This document shows positions 31,491-42,338 of a DNA stretch of 64,000 nucleotides, piece after piece. The stretch spans positions 1-64,000 of the forward strand of contig ML978234.1 in assembly GCA_010015745.1 (NCBI GenBank), written 5' to 3'. Every line of letters starts with the position of its first letter. Within the stretch, counting starts at the first letter, position 1. The notes under the pieces are model-generated. The model did not search any database. It was not told the DNA's origin and was given only the letters and a program-made list of their open reading frames with translations. Both the position numbers and the translations under genes were made by a program. This DNA is from Setomelanomma holmii (lineage: Eukaryota > Ascomycota > Dothideomycetes > Pleosporales > Phaeosphaeriaceae).

Positions 31491-32945
31491 TTAGTGCGCA
31501 TGAGCATGTCCAATCTGCGTGACGAGAGGAAATAGCATGCCAAACAAGACAATAGCGATATCCGTCTTGGAAAGATTTTTCTTGCTAGGATACGCGTCCA
31601 TGTAGCCATTCACAGTGGGGTCATCCTGTCCATGCGTTGATGTTGCCTCGGTCATCGAATGCATGGCCACGTATCTGGTCAAGTCAGTATAGAGTCATTG
31701 GGCGTTGTGATTCGCGTGTTGACGTACAAGAACGTTCCACCAGAGAAGCACAGGACCCAGCCGGTAGACCAGGTCAAGCCTTCATCGCCACCGAGTCCTT
31801 CGCGCCCAAAAGCATGAACAGTGGCCCACGTCGCAATAGCGCCGACTGGGGCGGCCAAGCTGAAGAAGGCAAGATGTGTCCGGGCTGTCTTCTTCGACAG
31901 TCCTTGCTTGAGAAGGACTGATGTGAGCCCAAATGCTGCAGGCGCTTTGTGAAGCATAATGGCAAAGAAGATGACGAGGGATAGTGATGTTGAAGGCGCG
32001 GTCGAGGAAGCGCCCAAAGCAATGCCGTCTGCACATGCATGCACTACCAGGCCAATCGTCGTTGATGATGTTTTTTTGGGCATCATATATGGCGGCATTG
32101 GGGTTGCCAACGGTGTGACGGCCTCGCTCGCCAGGCCATTCAAGCTGAGACTCGACGCATTGTGCGGTCCGCGGTGGAGGTTCGACAGCGAGATGTGCAT
32201 TGGCATGTACTTTGGCTTTGAGGATGAGAGTGTCTCTGGCAGGTGGTCGACGAGGAACATGAGGATGTACCCCAGGATCAACGCGACGCCAATGTATGCG
32301 TGCGGGCTTGTTCCGTCCTCGTGCTCCACGTGGTTTGCGACTTTGTTGTCTTCTGGCGCATGAACGCGAGTATGTCCTTCTTTATGACCCTCTGTCGAGT
32401 CGTCGTCACCGCCCTTCTGCGGATGCGTGTCCTCCAGCTTTTCTTTCTCCTTGTCCTTTCCATCTTTCATCTTCTTCAATTGGACCTCAATGGCCGCCTT
32501 GTCGCTCGAATAGTCTGGACCCGATGCTTTCACTGGCCCGCCAGGCAGGAAGTCGTTATTTACCACCTCGTCTCGTTTCCACGTGTGGAACTCGGCAGGA
32601 TGTCTGACGCCATTCTGCAGGCTGGACACAGATGGGACGGTAGGTTGAATTGCCTTCTGTGACATGTGCGCATGGCTTTTACTGCCTGCGCTGTACATGG
32701 TCTCGATGCCTTCCGGTATTATTACGATCAGCGAGGTTCCCACCAGCACCCCGGCGCCCAGGAGTGTGAGGATGCGGAGTTGGCGGGCGGAGAGGGAAAA
32801 GGAGAGCGGGAGAATGCCAGCGAGGAAGGAGCTGCCATGGTCAGTATTGAGTGTGCAGAGCCATGTACTGCTCAGCGGGTAAGACGACGCACGCAAGACC
32901 CATTATTGTGCTCAAGGCGAGCAGCATGAAGAAGCCGTCCCACAT
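31491..32945 (-). CDS. ZIP-family zinc/iron transporter
   Basis: Three exons on the minus strand, 32893-32945, 31728-32831 and 31491-31674 (introns 61 and 53 nt), give 446 aa. It begins MWDGFFMLLALSTIMGLASF, joined across intron 1 to LAGILPLSFSLSARQLRILT. The large loop at about 80-200 is polar with a His-containing segment (HKEGHTRVHAPEDNK and VEHEDGTSPH). The metal-binding helices are intact: VVHACADGIALGASS (helix 4, HxxxDG) and MLHKAPAAFGL (helix 5, HKxPxAxG). The last exon supplies the final helix IVLFGMLFPLVTQIG and a His-rich end. It resembles SLC39A9-type ZIPs of Golgi or vacuolar membranes and would move zinc into the cytosol. It diverges from the Hat1 gene. Confidence 0.94.
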
Positions 32946-33325
32946 GGTGAATCGTCGATGTCGAATTCGTGGCCGGCGGCAAAAGGAAATGTGCGCGGAA
33001 GCAGAAACAGAACGGAAGTCGGCAGACGTCAGCCTATGCTATCCATGCTCCGGTAGTCCTGAACGTGCTGGCGATGGCGTTTGTTGTGTCGGCGGGCAAC
33101 GTTGGTGTTCTGGCGAGCAGATGCTGCTGTCCTCCGCAATTATCCTTAGAGTCTCGTTCGCGCAGGGGTTCAGCCCTGTGGCGCTACTAAGACGCGTGCC
33201 GACGCGCTAGGTAGATCTACTTCACTTCTGACACGCTTGCTGTTCTCCAAATTTGCGCCGTTACAAGGACTTGATCCCCGCGCCGGTCTCCTACCACACA
33301 ACAACACCAACACGAAACCTGAAGG
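32946..33325. promoter_or_regulatory. Divergent promoter region, ZIP transporter and HAT1
   Basis: 380 bases between two diverging starts; no gene supported inside. Confidence 0.45.
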
Positions 33326-35003
33326 ATGGATCTCGATGACTGTGAGTTGCGCGCATCTCGCTGCCCTTGAAAACCGCCAGAGAATGCGATATACAAGACA
33401 ACATCGCAACCCACCACAGAAGCTTCCACGGCGCATAAGATGAACTTGAGCAGCGGCAGCGATGGGCAGATACCTAGGGCCATCTAGTGGTACTAATACA
33501 GTCATAGGGGTCACGAATTCGAATGAGTGCTTCTTCTTGAACCTCTACCGACCGAGCAAAGGGCAGCAGCGCGTATTCGACGACTCGTTCAATCCGAGCT
33601 TCACATACACTGTCATCGATGAGAATGAAGCTATCACCGGTTACAAGAACCCCCAGATTGAGCTCGACTTCCGCGCAAACGATCTCAAACCAAAGCTCAA
33701 GATCCAGTTCGACGAGAAACTTGAGTTGAAAGACATACCGGACATTACCCAGGTGGACTTGTCGCCCGAGCTGTTTCGTAAGCACCTACCAGACCCAGAG
33801 GATGACGAGACAGACGTGGTCTCGAAGGACTGGAAACCAACAGGGGAACGCTTGAACAGCTTCACAGTGGACGGAAAGCAGTACGAGATATGGAAGTCAC
33901 CTTTGGAAGAAAAGGCCGCACGGCGAATATGGAAGAACATGAGCATACTGGTCCTGCTGTTCATAGAGGGTGCCACAACGGAGGGTCTGGATGACGAGGA
34001 AACACTGGATCGCTGGTCACTGTACTTGCTCTACGAAGTGACACCACTCCACGACGCTTCCGTCTCTCCATACACCCTTGCCGGGTTCTCCACGTCATAT
34101 CGATCCTGGGTCTTTCCAACTCTGGACATTCTGCGCGCAACAAAGCAGCTTCCCTCACCTCCACCAGAGGCCAACGGTGATGCCGTCAAGTATTCGCCCA
34201 AATTGACTCAGGATCCTGAAACCTTTCTCATCCAAGGCAAACTCAATCGCCTCGAGACCTCATCACGCGAGAGGATATCACAATTTCTAATCCTACCACC
34301 GTACCAAGGCCAAACGTTGGGAGCTAAGCTTTACGACACAATCTTCGAGGACCTCGTCAAGAAGCCATTCATTTTCGAGATTCCTGTCGAAGATCCAAGC
34401 GAGGCTTTCGATGCTATGCGCGACTATAGTGATATAGTTTACCTGCGCACACTGCCTGCCTTCCAGTCACTTTCTCTTGCTTCGAACTTACCGGCAGAAT
34501 CGCTTCGCAAAGACTCACCAATACCGCGCAATCAGATTCTCGGCAATGGTGTTGATCTCGAGAAGCTCCGTCGCGAGACCAAGATTGTGTATAGACAATT
34601 TTACAGGATGGTCGAACTGCACCTGCTCTCCACGATTCCGTCTTCGAATCGCAGTCGGGCGCGCATCACTCGGAAGTCGAAGGCAAGCAACGAGAACGAT
34701 CGCAAGTATTACTTCTGGCGGCTGGCACTGAAGCATCGCATCTACGGCCAGAACGCAGATGCGCTAGATCAAATGGATGTCTCAGAGAAAGTGGAGAAGC
34801 TTGAGGCGGCTGTTGATAACCAGCAAGAGGAGTATGAAGAGCGTCTTGAGGGCCTTGAGAAGCGAGCGAGCTTCGCGGCCGGTGTGGGCTCTTCGAACGG
34901 TGCCGGTGCCGCCAGCAAGCGTAAGAGGGCGATCATTGACGAGGAGGATGACTGGGAGGATATGGATGATGCATCTGTCAGTTCGAAACGAGCGAAGGCT
35001 TGA
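33326..35003 (+). CDS. HAT1: Histone acetyltransferase type B catalytic subunit Hat1
   Basis: Two exons, 33326-33341 (16 nt) and 33508-35003, encode 503 aa. The 166-nt intron has donor GTGAGT, a TACTAAT branch and a CATAG acceptor; splicing gives MDLDDWVTNSNECFFLNLYR, the expected Hat1 start. The Hat1 N-terminal domain covers about 8-160 (SFTVDGKQYEIWK within), then the GNAT domain: YLLYEVTP, STSYRSWVFPTLDILRA and RISQFLILPPYQGQTLGAKLY. The acetyl-CoA loop reads Gln272-Gly-Gln-Thr-Leu-Gly277; family members usually have Gly where Thr275 stands. The C-terminal 100 residues include a coiled coil and a KRKR nuclear signal with acidic end. Hat1 acetylates free histone H4 at Lys5 and Lys12 before chromatin assembly. 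Confidence 0.95.
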
Positions 35004-35296
35004 TTGGGGAGCGGCACTGGCGAAATGGCGTTCTTCAAAGGCTCCTAACGTTTCAGACGGATTTCTGCAAGAGGTTAGGATACTCTAAGGTCCTGCAGGA
35101 CTGCAGCGTCGAGGGTATGACTTGCATAGGATTACAACAGCGGCGTTAATGGTTGCTTCCCCGGCGATAGCGGGGCACCTTCCCAAGTTACCCCACATTC
35201 CAAAACTTTTTGGACTTGGTGATCGAGCGTAGTTCTTCATATACCCAAACGATCAGATTCTTGCTTCTAGCAATGTCATATCAAAAGTTTTGAACC

Positions 35297-36022
35297 ATGT
35301 CAGAAGCACCGCATAACCTCGCCGTCCTTATCTCAGGCAATGGCTCAAACTTGCAAGCTCTGATCGATGCCTGCGCGTCTGGCACGCTCCCAAACACACG
35401 CGTATCGCACGTTATATCAAAGTAGGACATCTGTGATTGCCCTTCCTCCTTCATCGTATAAGATCGCTGACAACCCCAAAGTCGCAAAGCAGCCTTCGGC
35501 CTCGAACGCGCCGCCAAAGCCTCGATCCCAACAACCTACCACAACCTTGTCCCATACAAGAAGAAGCACCCACAAACATCCGAGGGCACGGAAACTGCTC
35601 GCCAGCAATATGACGGCGACCTCGCCGCTATTATTCTCGCGCTAGAACCGCGACCCGATCTAATCGTGTGCGCGGGCTGGATGCACATTGTCACACCGTC
35701 CTTCCTGACACCCATTGCAAACGCCAATATCAAAATCATAAATTTGCACCCAGCACTCCCGGGCGAGTTTGCGGGCGCCGGCGCGATCGAGAGGGCGTGG
35801 AAGGCAGGGAAGGACGAGGGCCTCAAGAGGACGGGGGTGATGATACATGAGGTGATCGCAGAGGTTGATGCGGGCGAGGCGATTAGCACGCAGGAAGTGG
35901 AGTTGAAAGAAGGGGAGAGCTTGGATGATCTCGAGGAGAGGATACATAAGGTCGAACATGGGCTGATTGTGGAGGGGACGAGGCTGACGTTGGAGGGCAT
36001 TGGGAAGGTGCGAGATCAGTGA
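35297..36022 (+). CDS. ADE8: Phosphoribosylglycinamide formyltransferase (GART)
   Basis: Two exons, 35297-35421 and 35482-36022 (intron 60 nt), encode 221 aa. It opens NLAVLISGNGSNLQALIDAC (phosphate-binding G-NGSNLQA loop). The catalytic region reads PDLIVCAGWMHIVTPSFL, then IINLHPALPGEFAGAGAI with Asn and His of the NxHP active site, and EVDAGEAI containing the catalytic Asp. The enzyme transfers a formyl group from 10-formyltetrahydrofolate to GAR in step three of de novo purine synthesis, in the cytosol. In fungi it is a separate monofunctional protein like yeast Ade8, and length agrees. It converges with the Oma1 gene (221 bases between stops). Confidence 0.95.
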
Positions 36023-36243
36023 GGGGGAAGGTATGAAGGGGGATGAGAGACAAAAGTGATACCCAAGTACAACATGTCTGCGCAAGAGGAATGATAGCGC
36101 GCGATTTGTGTGTCGAATTATGATTGCCTCGTGATATTGATATGCTGAAGCCAAACAGAGGTGAAGCCAATTGACTTAGGCGGCACTTATACAGATAGCA
36201 CTAATCATACAGTCGTAATCATACATCCTTCCAATCCACGTCC

Positions 36244-37321
36244 TCACCACCGATTAAACCCTCCAAACGCAGAGCTGAACTGATCCGCAAACTGGCTCGT
36301 CACAGAGCACTCGCTCGCCTCGGCCTTCTCCTGCGCTTTGGGCAACCACTCCCTAATTTTCTCTTCCCTGTTGTGATTACTCGGATGCGTACTCAGTATT
36401 TGCGGCGGTCCCTGTTGTCCCGTCTTCTCCATGCGGCTCCAGAACTCCATAGCGGCTTCAGGCCGGTAGCATCCCTGCGCCATCATCATGAGCCCAATGT
36501 AATCGGCTTCGGCTTCGTGCTTGCGAGAGGCAGGCATACTGAGGAAGAGGTCGAGGAGCATTTTGCCGGAGTAGAAGGATACGTCGAACAAGCTGAGGGC
36601 AAGGACACCGATGAGGATCAGGGGAGCTTGGGACATGCGTTCACTAATTGTGGAGTCAGCATATCAGTTTCGAAGGAAGAGAGCTGGCAAAGACGAACGC
36701 AGTATGATGCGCAACCACATGCGCAATCTCATGTCCTAGCACAGCCGCAATGCCGTCTTCAGTCTGACACAGCGGTAATATGCCAGTAAACACAAAGACC
36801 TTCCCACCCGGCGCAACAAAAGCGTTCTGCTCAGGCGAATCAATAACATTGACCTCCCAATCCAATTCCTTCAACCCCTCACCCTCAGCATACGGCAGTA
36901 ACCTCTCCAACACCTTCTTCACCTGCCGCACCCTAGGGTCATATTCCGGCAGAATCCTTCCTCGGTATTCTTCCTTCACTTGATCCACTGTTGCTGCGCC
37001 CAGCGTTTCTTCCAGCGCAGGCGAGATTATGTTGAATCGCCGCCGCCCAGATACGGGCACTTCTTCGAGGTTGAAGACGTAGATGCCACCGACGCCGGCG
37101 GTTATGAGTCCGACATCGCGGTAGAAGGTTGGACGTGCGGCCCAGCGGTAGAAGAGGCCTGAGACGCCGCCCGATGGGCCGAAGCGTCTGTATTGAGGGC
37201 TAGGGTTGAAGCGTTGTTGGTATGAGCGGAATGGTATTCGCTTACGAAGCGGTTGGGATGTGGTTCGTGTTGGTCGGAGGGGCGCTTGAAATTCCCGAAA
37301 GGTCGGTCGTATTCGAAACAT
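36244..37321 (-). CDS. OMA1: Mitochondrial metalloendopeptidase Oma1
   Basis: Two exons on the minus strand, 36699-37321 and 36244-36643 (intron 55 nt, unusual GTTCGT donor), give 340 aa. The N-terminus MFRIRPTFREFQAPLRPTRT with many Arg/Ser and no acids is a mitochondrial presequence. A transmembrane helix (VGLITAGVGGIYVFNL) is followed by the M48 peptidase domain. The zinc site is His197-Glu198-x-x-His201 in GHEIAHVVAHH, completed by AERMSQ across the junction, and the third ligand lies in RKHEAEADYIGL (ExxxD). Oma1 acts in the inner membrane as a stress-activated quality-control protease, cleaving misfolded membrane proteins together with m-AAA. I chose the ATG at 37321 for the presequence; the frame upstream is not protein-like. 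Confidence 0.94.
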
Positions 37322-37911
37322 GGTTGCGGTGGGGAGTGGAGGAGGGACGGGGTGGTGGAGGCCTGGGAGTCCGCGGAGGTGCCAAGACTTGGATTGTGCA
37401 CCAAAGGTAGATCTCTCTTCTCTCAGGCACGAAAACTCCACACTTTATTGTCGTATAGGAAACTCGCTCGATTTCAACTTGGAATGGCCTATTCGTGAGG
37501 CTTCGTGACTGATACAACAAAGGCAAACCACCCCGCTGGTAGCTTTACCATTGCTGTGTAGCAATGACATCCTCCTCCCCGTGTCACCCAAGCCTCGGAC
37601 AATGCTTGAGGTGGCCGCGGTCGAATAGAAACTATTCCAAGCTCCAAGGCTGGACTTGACGAGAATGTCAGCTGGTGATTTTCGCGGCAGCTCGACTAAT
37701 GGACGCTCAGTTTGGAGTACAAGTAAGGCTGGAGTCATAGCCTCCCTCAATCCTCTCAAATACTCCTGCAGCACATTCCCGAAGCACTGACAGACCACAC
37801 CTGCATCATGGTACATAGAAGTTCTTTGGACTTCATGGTCCCTGGACTAGACAAGACTGGATTCTATGTTATCTCTGTCTCTTCATACTCCCTGCTTTCA
37901 CTGGCATCACT
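37322..37911. other. Gap between OMA1 start and the HET pseudogene
   Basis: 590 bases holding the Oma1 promoter; overlapping frames show no recognisable protein. Confidence 0.45.
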
Positions 37912-40160
37912 ATGGAAGATTCAACCAGTGCGGATTGTCTATGGCCTGGAAGCCATCCAAACCCCAAACATTCTTCTCCAGAAGACTTCGTCCGGACATC
38001 GAGGTCGCGCGAGCAAAACTTATGCCCGCGATGTGAAACCCTGCAGCTATCATCTCTTGTCAATCGACCATGGAAAATATGGAAAGAGAAGACTGGCAGA
38101 GATTTCCGCATCGCCACAGTCGTTGAGCAATCCCTCATGGCCACATGTTGTCTCTGTACTCAGTTTGCGAAGCTTTTCAAGCTGAACTCGGCACGCTCCG
38201 GTACTTTTGATGGTGAGGGCCGCGCGATCGAGCTTTGGTGTCATCAAGCTTCAAAAAGGCAAGGCAGACCGACAACCTATTTTTCTGTGGCTCATCCGTC
38301 GTCTGATGACCCATTATACCTGATCCCTGTTCAACCAAGAGATATGTCAGGGATCCATTACGGTCGTTACGTACAGCCACGACATGCTATGACCACTTAA
38401 ACACAGCCTTTGGCTCCACCTAGTCCACCACCGCCGAACTTCGAGACAATCACAAAATGGATCACCAAATGCCGGTCCGAACACCTGAATTACTGTCAAA
38501 GAAGTCGCGGTCGAGGCCCGGAGATGTTGATTGACTGCCAGGAACATAAACTATGCCGCAACATCAATCAACCTTACGCTTGTTTGAACTACGTGTGGGG
38601 CGCTCAAGAACCCAGCTACCAAGCCGGTGGACATGAACTCCCTGAAATTATGCCTCAGACTGTGTCCGATGCTATGAATGTCACTCTCAGGGTTGGGCTG
38701 AGATATCTTTGGGTCGATCGATACTGTATCGATCAGAGTGATGCGGATACGAAGCACGACGCCATCTGCAACATGGACATGATCTGTAAGCATGATTCTC
38801 CTTACACTAAGCCGACGATCCAAGACACCTCACCTCGGTCATTCAACAAAACACCATTGCCCCAATCTCGCATGTATGTCTCCGCTGCTACGCATACATC
38901 AATGATTATGGTCAATGCTGACTTCGTGCCGCGTCTATCGACAGATCAAGGTGCCGAGCTTACTGTCATCGCTGCATCAGGCGATGAACCTCACCACGGT
39001 CTTGCCGGAGTCTCGAGGGTTCGCGAGCCACGCGTATATGTAGAAGTCGGGAAGCACATCTTCGCCGCTGTAAAGAGCGCGCGCCAAGCGATAACGTCCT
39101 CGAAGTGGGATACTCGCGCATGGACCTACCAAGAAGCCTTGTTGTCACGGCGTCGCCTCATCTTCACCGAGAGCCAGATATACTTCCAGTGTCAAACAGA
39201 CGGCTGCCTCGAAGGATTTGAGACTAGCGAGGATCTGATTCTTTGGGTAATCAAGGCAACCTTGAGAATATTTCAGGGGTTTGGTGTCGCCTCTGATGTT
39301 TACAGCATTTATAACCAGATTCAAAGTTGAGAGAGCTGTCATATGCTGACGACATTTTCAACGCATTCTCGGGCATCTTCCGAGCCTACTCACGTGCCGA
39401 GTAGGACTGGCCAGGCAGTAGAGCAGCAAGTCATTTCTACGGCATCCCATTGTTCGTCCGCACATCAGATAGCAGTGGGTACGATGAGGCACGACTTGTG
39501 TCTGAAGAATACGTTTCATTCCATCTAGGCTTGACAGGGGAGGTTGACACAATCTCCAATAGTGCCAACCAAGAACACTCGCAGATTCACGACAATCCAT
39601 TTCCTTCCTGGACTTGGGCGGCGGTCAAGGCCATCCGGCATAATTCGGATCCAGGTCAACTTCACTTTCCTTACGCATACACGTCACTAGGCTGGAAAAC
39701 CGAGACGACTGTCAAATTACATGTCTGCCATCGTTCTGGCATTCAGATGCGATTCATTGACTATCTCAACCATCCAGACGATTACACCAAGTTTGAACCA
39801 TGGATCGACATCACAAGCACTGTTATCCGCGGTTCGCTATCTGAAGATGCTGCTGGTCGTGCAACGTTCTCTACCTTCCCAGAAGCGGAGATGGCCCTTC
39901 ACCAGTGTGTCAGGCATATTTCTAGAAGGGTTTATGCTGTCTTCATCGCACTAAATAATTTATCGAAGGTATTGTTTATCTTGGTCGAGGAGATATCGCA
40001 ACCTGAGAACCCTCAGAGACCGGCTGGGGAATATCGTCATATTGGCGTGCTAAGAACTACTCGTAAGGGAGTTGGTGGTCACTGGACAAGCAAGTGGGAT
40101 CGTCTTTCTGTTATCGATCGTCACCAGCAAGGTTCCCGTCGGACGATAAGACTCGTATGA
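37912..40160 (+). pseudogene. HET-domain (heterokaryon incompatibility) protein, disrupted
   Basis: A HET-domain gene can be followed end to end but is broken. The N-terminal part (37912-38397) has CPRCETLQ and CCLCTQFAKLF. A TAA at 38398-38400 interrupts the frame, which continues into FETITKWITKCRSEHLNYC, INQPYACLNYVWGAQE and LRYLWVDRYCIDQ, the HET core. A 159-nt intron (38786-38944) joins NMDMI to YQGAELTVIAASGDEPHHGL, then RAWTYQEALLSRRRLIFTES. The frame shifts by one base between about 39300 and 39340 before RELSYADDIFNAFSGIFRAY, meets a TAG at 39402-39404, and continues HFYGIPLFVRTSD to FPSWTWAAVKAI and a natural stop at 40160. HET proteins trigger self/non-self cell death. Removing the stops needs 33-36-nt introns, shorter than any other here, so I call it a pseudogene. 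Confidence 0.8.
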
Positions 40161-40358
40161 TCAGTGGATGGGATCGCACGGTGACGCAAATGCCGGGCTA
40201 AGATCACGAGGCTCTCTGTATGTCAGGGCGTTCATGAAAACAGGCACCAAATCGAGGTTAGATAATGCAAATAAGGCAAAAACAAATGCATAATACAGAA
40301 TTTTGAAAAGCACGTTGGCCACGAGATACCACAAAACACCTAAAATCACCAATCCAGT

Positions 40359-42338
40359 CTACACCCGATACCTCGGCATAGGGGAGTATACCTCAGACGT
40401 CGTCACCGTCTCCGTAGCCATTGGCATATACGGCTCCATGCACGCCGATATACAAGCGAATCTATACTTCATTAGCACTTGTCGACCCCGTCGGAATGCA
40501 TCAACTTACAGCACTTGTCCTGTCTGCGCACATGCCGTCGTCATCGCACCCACTACTCCGCCTCCACTAGTCTCGGCTCCTGCACTTGCGATCTGAACAG
40601 GAATCGTCGCAGTTTGGACGCAATCGCACGCTGGCTCGTATTACTTCGACGTCATGCACGGCACGCCGTTAATAGTCGTAGCGATACTGGCTGTGGAATG
40701 CACGACTTGAAGTGGGACATTTGAAGTCGTGATGCAATCGCACATGCTCTCGTAGTACTGCGTCGTCGTGCATGGCACACCGTTCACTACGCTCACATCT
40801 GGCGACGATGCCGGCGTGAAAGCGAGTGGCACGATGGTTGATGTGGTGCACGAGCAGATGGGCTCGTAATAAGAGATGGTTGTGCACGGTGTGCCGTTGA
40901 TCGTAGTGATCTCGTTCTTTGCCGTCTTTGTGATGACGTCCGGTGTTGGCGTCGAGTACTTGTTCTTCTCGGAAGTTGTAGTTGCGAAGTTCGATGGCGC
41001 AAGAGTGGTACGTGTCTTTTGGTACTTCGAAGCCATCGATGAAGCATTATAGGCAATAGAAGAATACGGCTCGTAAGTCTTCATGGTTTTCTTGCTCGTT
41101 GGTAAGGTGGATGGAGGGGCCTCGGAGCTCATTCCCCTCGAGGACCTCATCGTTGAACAAATCTTGTACCCCGACTGGGATGACTCTAGCTCGGAAGATC
41201 TCGTTGTAATCTGGCGCCTGGAAGACACTGTAGTTGTCCTCAGCCGAGAAAAGGTCGTAATGATCGAGCTCCGGGCAGTGCTAATTCTGCTCATACTCAG
41301 GTCCGTGGAAGTGGTTGTACCAATGCTGATTTCTGGAACTCCTTGAGTGCTTGGTTTGTTCGGGACATTTGGGTTGTTAGGATTGTTGGGGCTGTTTGGG
41401 TTGTTCGGGGTGCCTGGATTATTTGGAACTGCTGAGCTCATGCTACCCACAAGAGTCGGGATTGGTATACTGATGACATCTCCTGGCGTTGTAATCACAT
41501 TGCTGCTGCTCAACGCCTCGCTAGTAGGGTCTTCACCAGGTAAAGTCGTGGTAATGTCTAGAAGCGGTATAAGTACAGACGACGAGACAGGGATAACTGA
41601 AGAAGAAATGATGGAGCTAATCGCTGCTGTCGAGCTTGCTGAATCAGAAGTCTATGCAGGACATTGTCCTGGTGCTGAGATTTGGTTGCTGTCGAGAGTG
41701 ATAGCGGCTGTCAATGCATATAGACCGCCATTGGCGGAAGCACCAGTGACCAGTGTGACGGATGCTTGAGCAAGAATGCTACCAACGAAAGTAGTTCCAC
41801 TTCCAAGTGTGGCCGAAGAACCAATTTGCCAGAAGACTTTGCATGCTCGTGCACCATCGATAATAGCGACAGCTGTGTTGGATGCAGTGGTGAGGGTCGA
41901 GCCAATCTGGAAGACGACCTGTGCATTCGGGTCGCCTTGAGCGTCTAGCGTAAGCGTGCTAGCAGCAATGCCAGCAGAGGAAGAGAAGAAGTAGATTCCT
42001 GCGAACAGAGTTTGGCCGCCAAGGTCCTGGCCGGTGAGGTCTCTGGTGGGTGCTATAGAGCGAGCAGCATCATATGCAGTCTGGGCATCTTGCTTAGCTT
42101 GTGTCGCAACAGCGCCAGTGATGATGGCTCGATCTGGCGGGAAGCCGGTGACTGAGCTGGCATCAGCAGGAGAGATACCGATTTGACCGTCTACGTTCGT
42201 AGTCCCGGTGTTAGTAATAGCAGAGCTGGCAATCATTCCATAGACGGCTGCGGTGCCTAGGTCGATCTGTGCTAAAACTTGTCCGTTCAGTCCAGAGATG
42301 GCAAGGATAAGAGCCAAGAAGCGAGGATTGAAATGCAT
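40359..42338 (-). CDS. Ice-binding protein (DUF3494) with a long repeat stalk cut off by in-frame stops
   Basis: The first 228 codons (41652-42338) form a complete secreted ice-binding protein: signal peptide MHFNPRFLALILAISGLNGQ, then a DUF3494 domain with LGTAAVYGMIASSAITNTG, VDGQIGISP, GFPPDRAIITGAV, LFAGIYFFSSSAGI, NAQVVFQIGSTLTTAS and FWQIGSSATLGSGTTFVGSI. A TAG at 41652-41654 ends it just after GQCPA. The frame then runs on through a Ser/Thr-rich stretch, an Asn-Pro repeat, and three Cys repeats of the type NGxPCTTxxYYExxCxC. The third repeat has TAA (40641-40643) where the others have a Tyr codon. A 48-nt intron (40462-40509) with a GCTAATG branch leads to a final exon ending at 40359. 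So the ancestral gene was one two-exon gene of about 640 codons. The intact domain alone equals a typical fungal ice-binding protein. Confidence 0.85.
40590..40910 (-). repeat. Three Cys-containing protein repeats in the ice-binding gene stalk
   Basis: Three copies on the minus strand: INGTPCTTISYYEPICSC, VNGVPCTTTQYYESMCDC and INGVPCMTSK-stop-YEPACDC. Spacing of the two outer Cys and the Tyr-Tyr-Glu centre is conserved; the last copy carries a stop in place of the first Tyr. Confidence 0.8.
41352..41427 (-). repeat. Asn-Pro-rich minirepeat in the ice-binding gene stalk
   Basis: Imperfect 9-base units encode Asn-Asn-Pro / Asn-Pro steps (NNPGTPNNPNSPNNPNNPN). Low-complexity linker typical of extended cell-surface proteins. 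Confidence 0.8.

Noticed and set aside
38356..38403. Ultrashort intron (36 nt) that would remove the TAA in the HET gene
   Set aside because: It has GT and AG ends but is well below the 43-67 nt range of the other short introns here, and two further 33-nt introns would be needed to repair the rest of the gene.
40161..40352. Small minus-strand hydrophobic frame (63 codons) next to the ice-binding gene
   Set aside because: Starts inside the 3' flank of the ice-binding gene, just past its last stop; one hydrophobic run in AT-rich DNA is weak evidence and no homologue is recognised.
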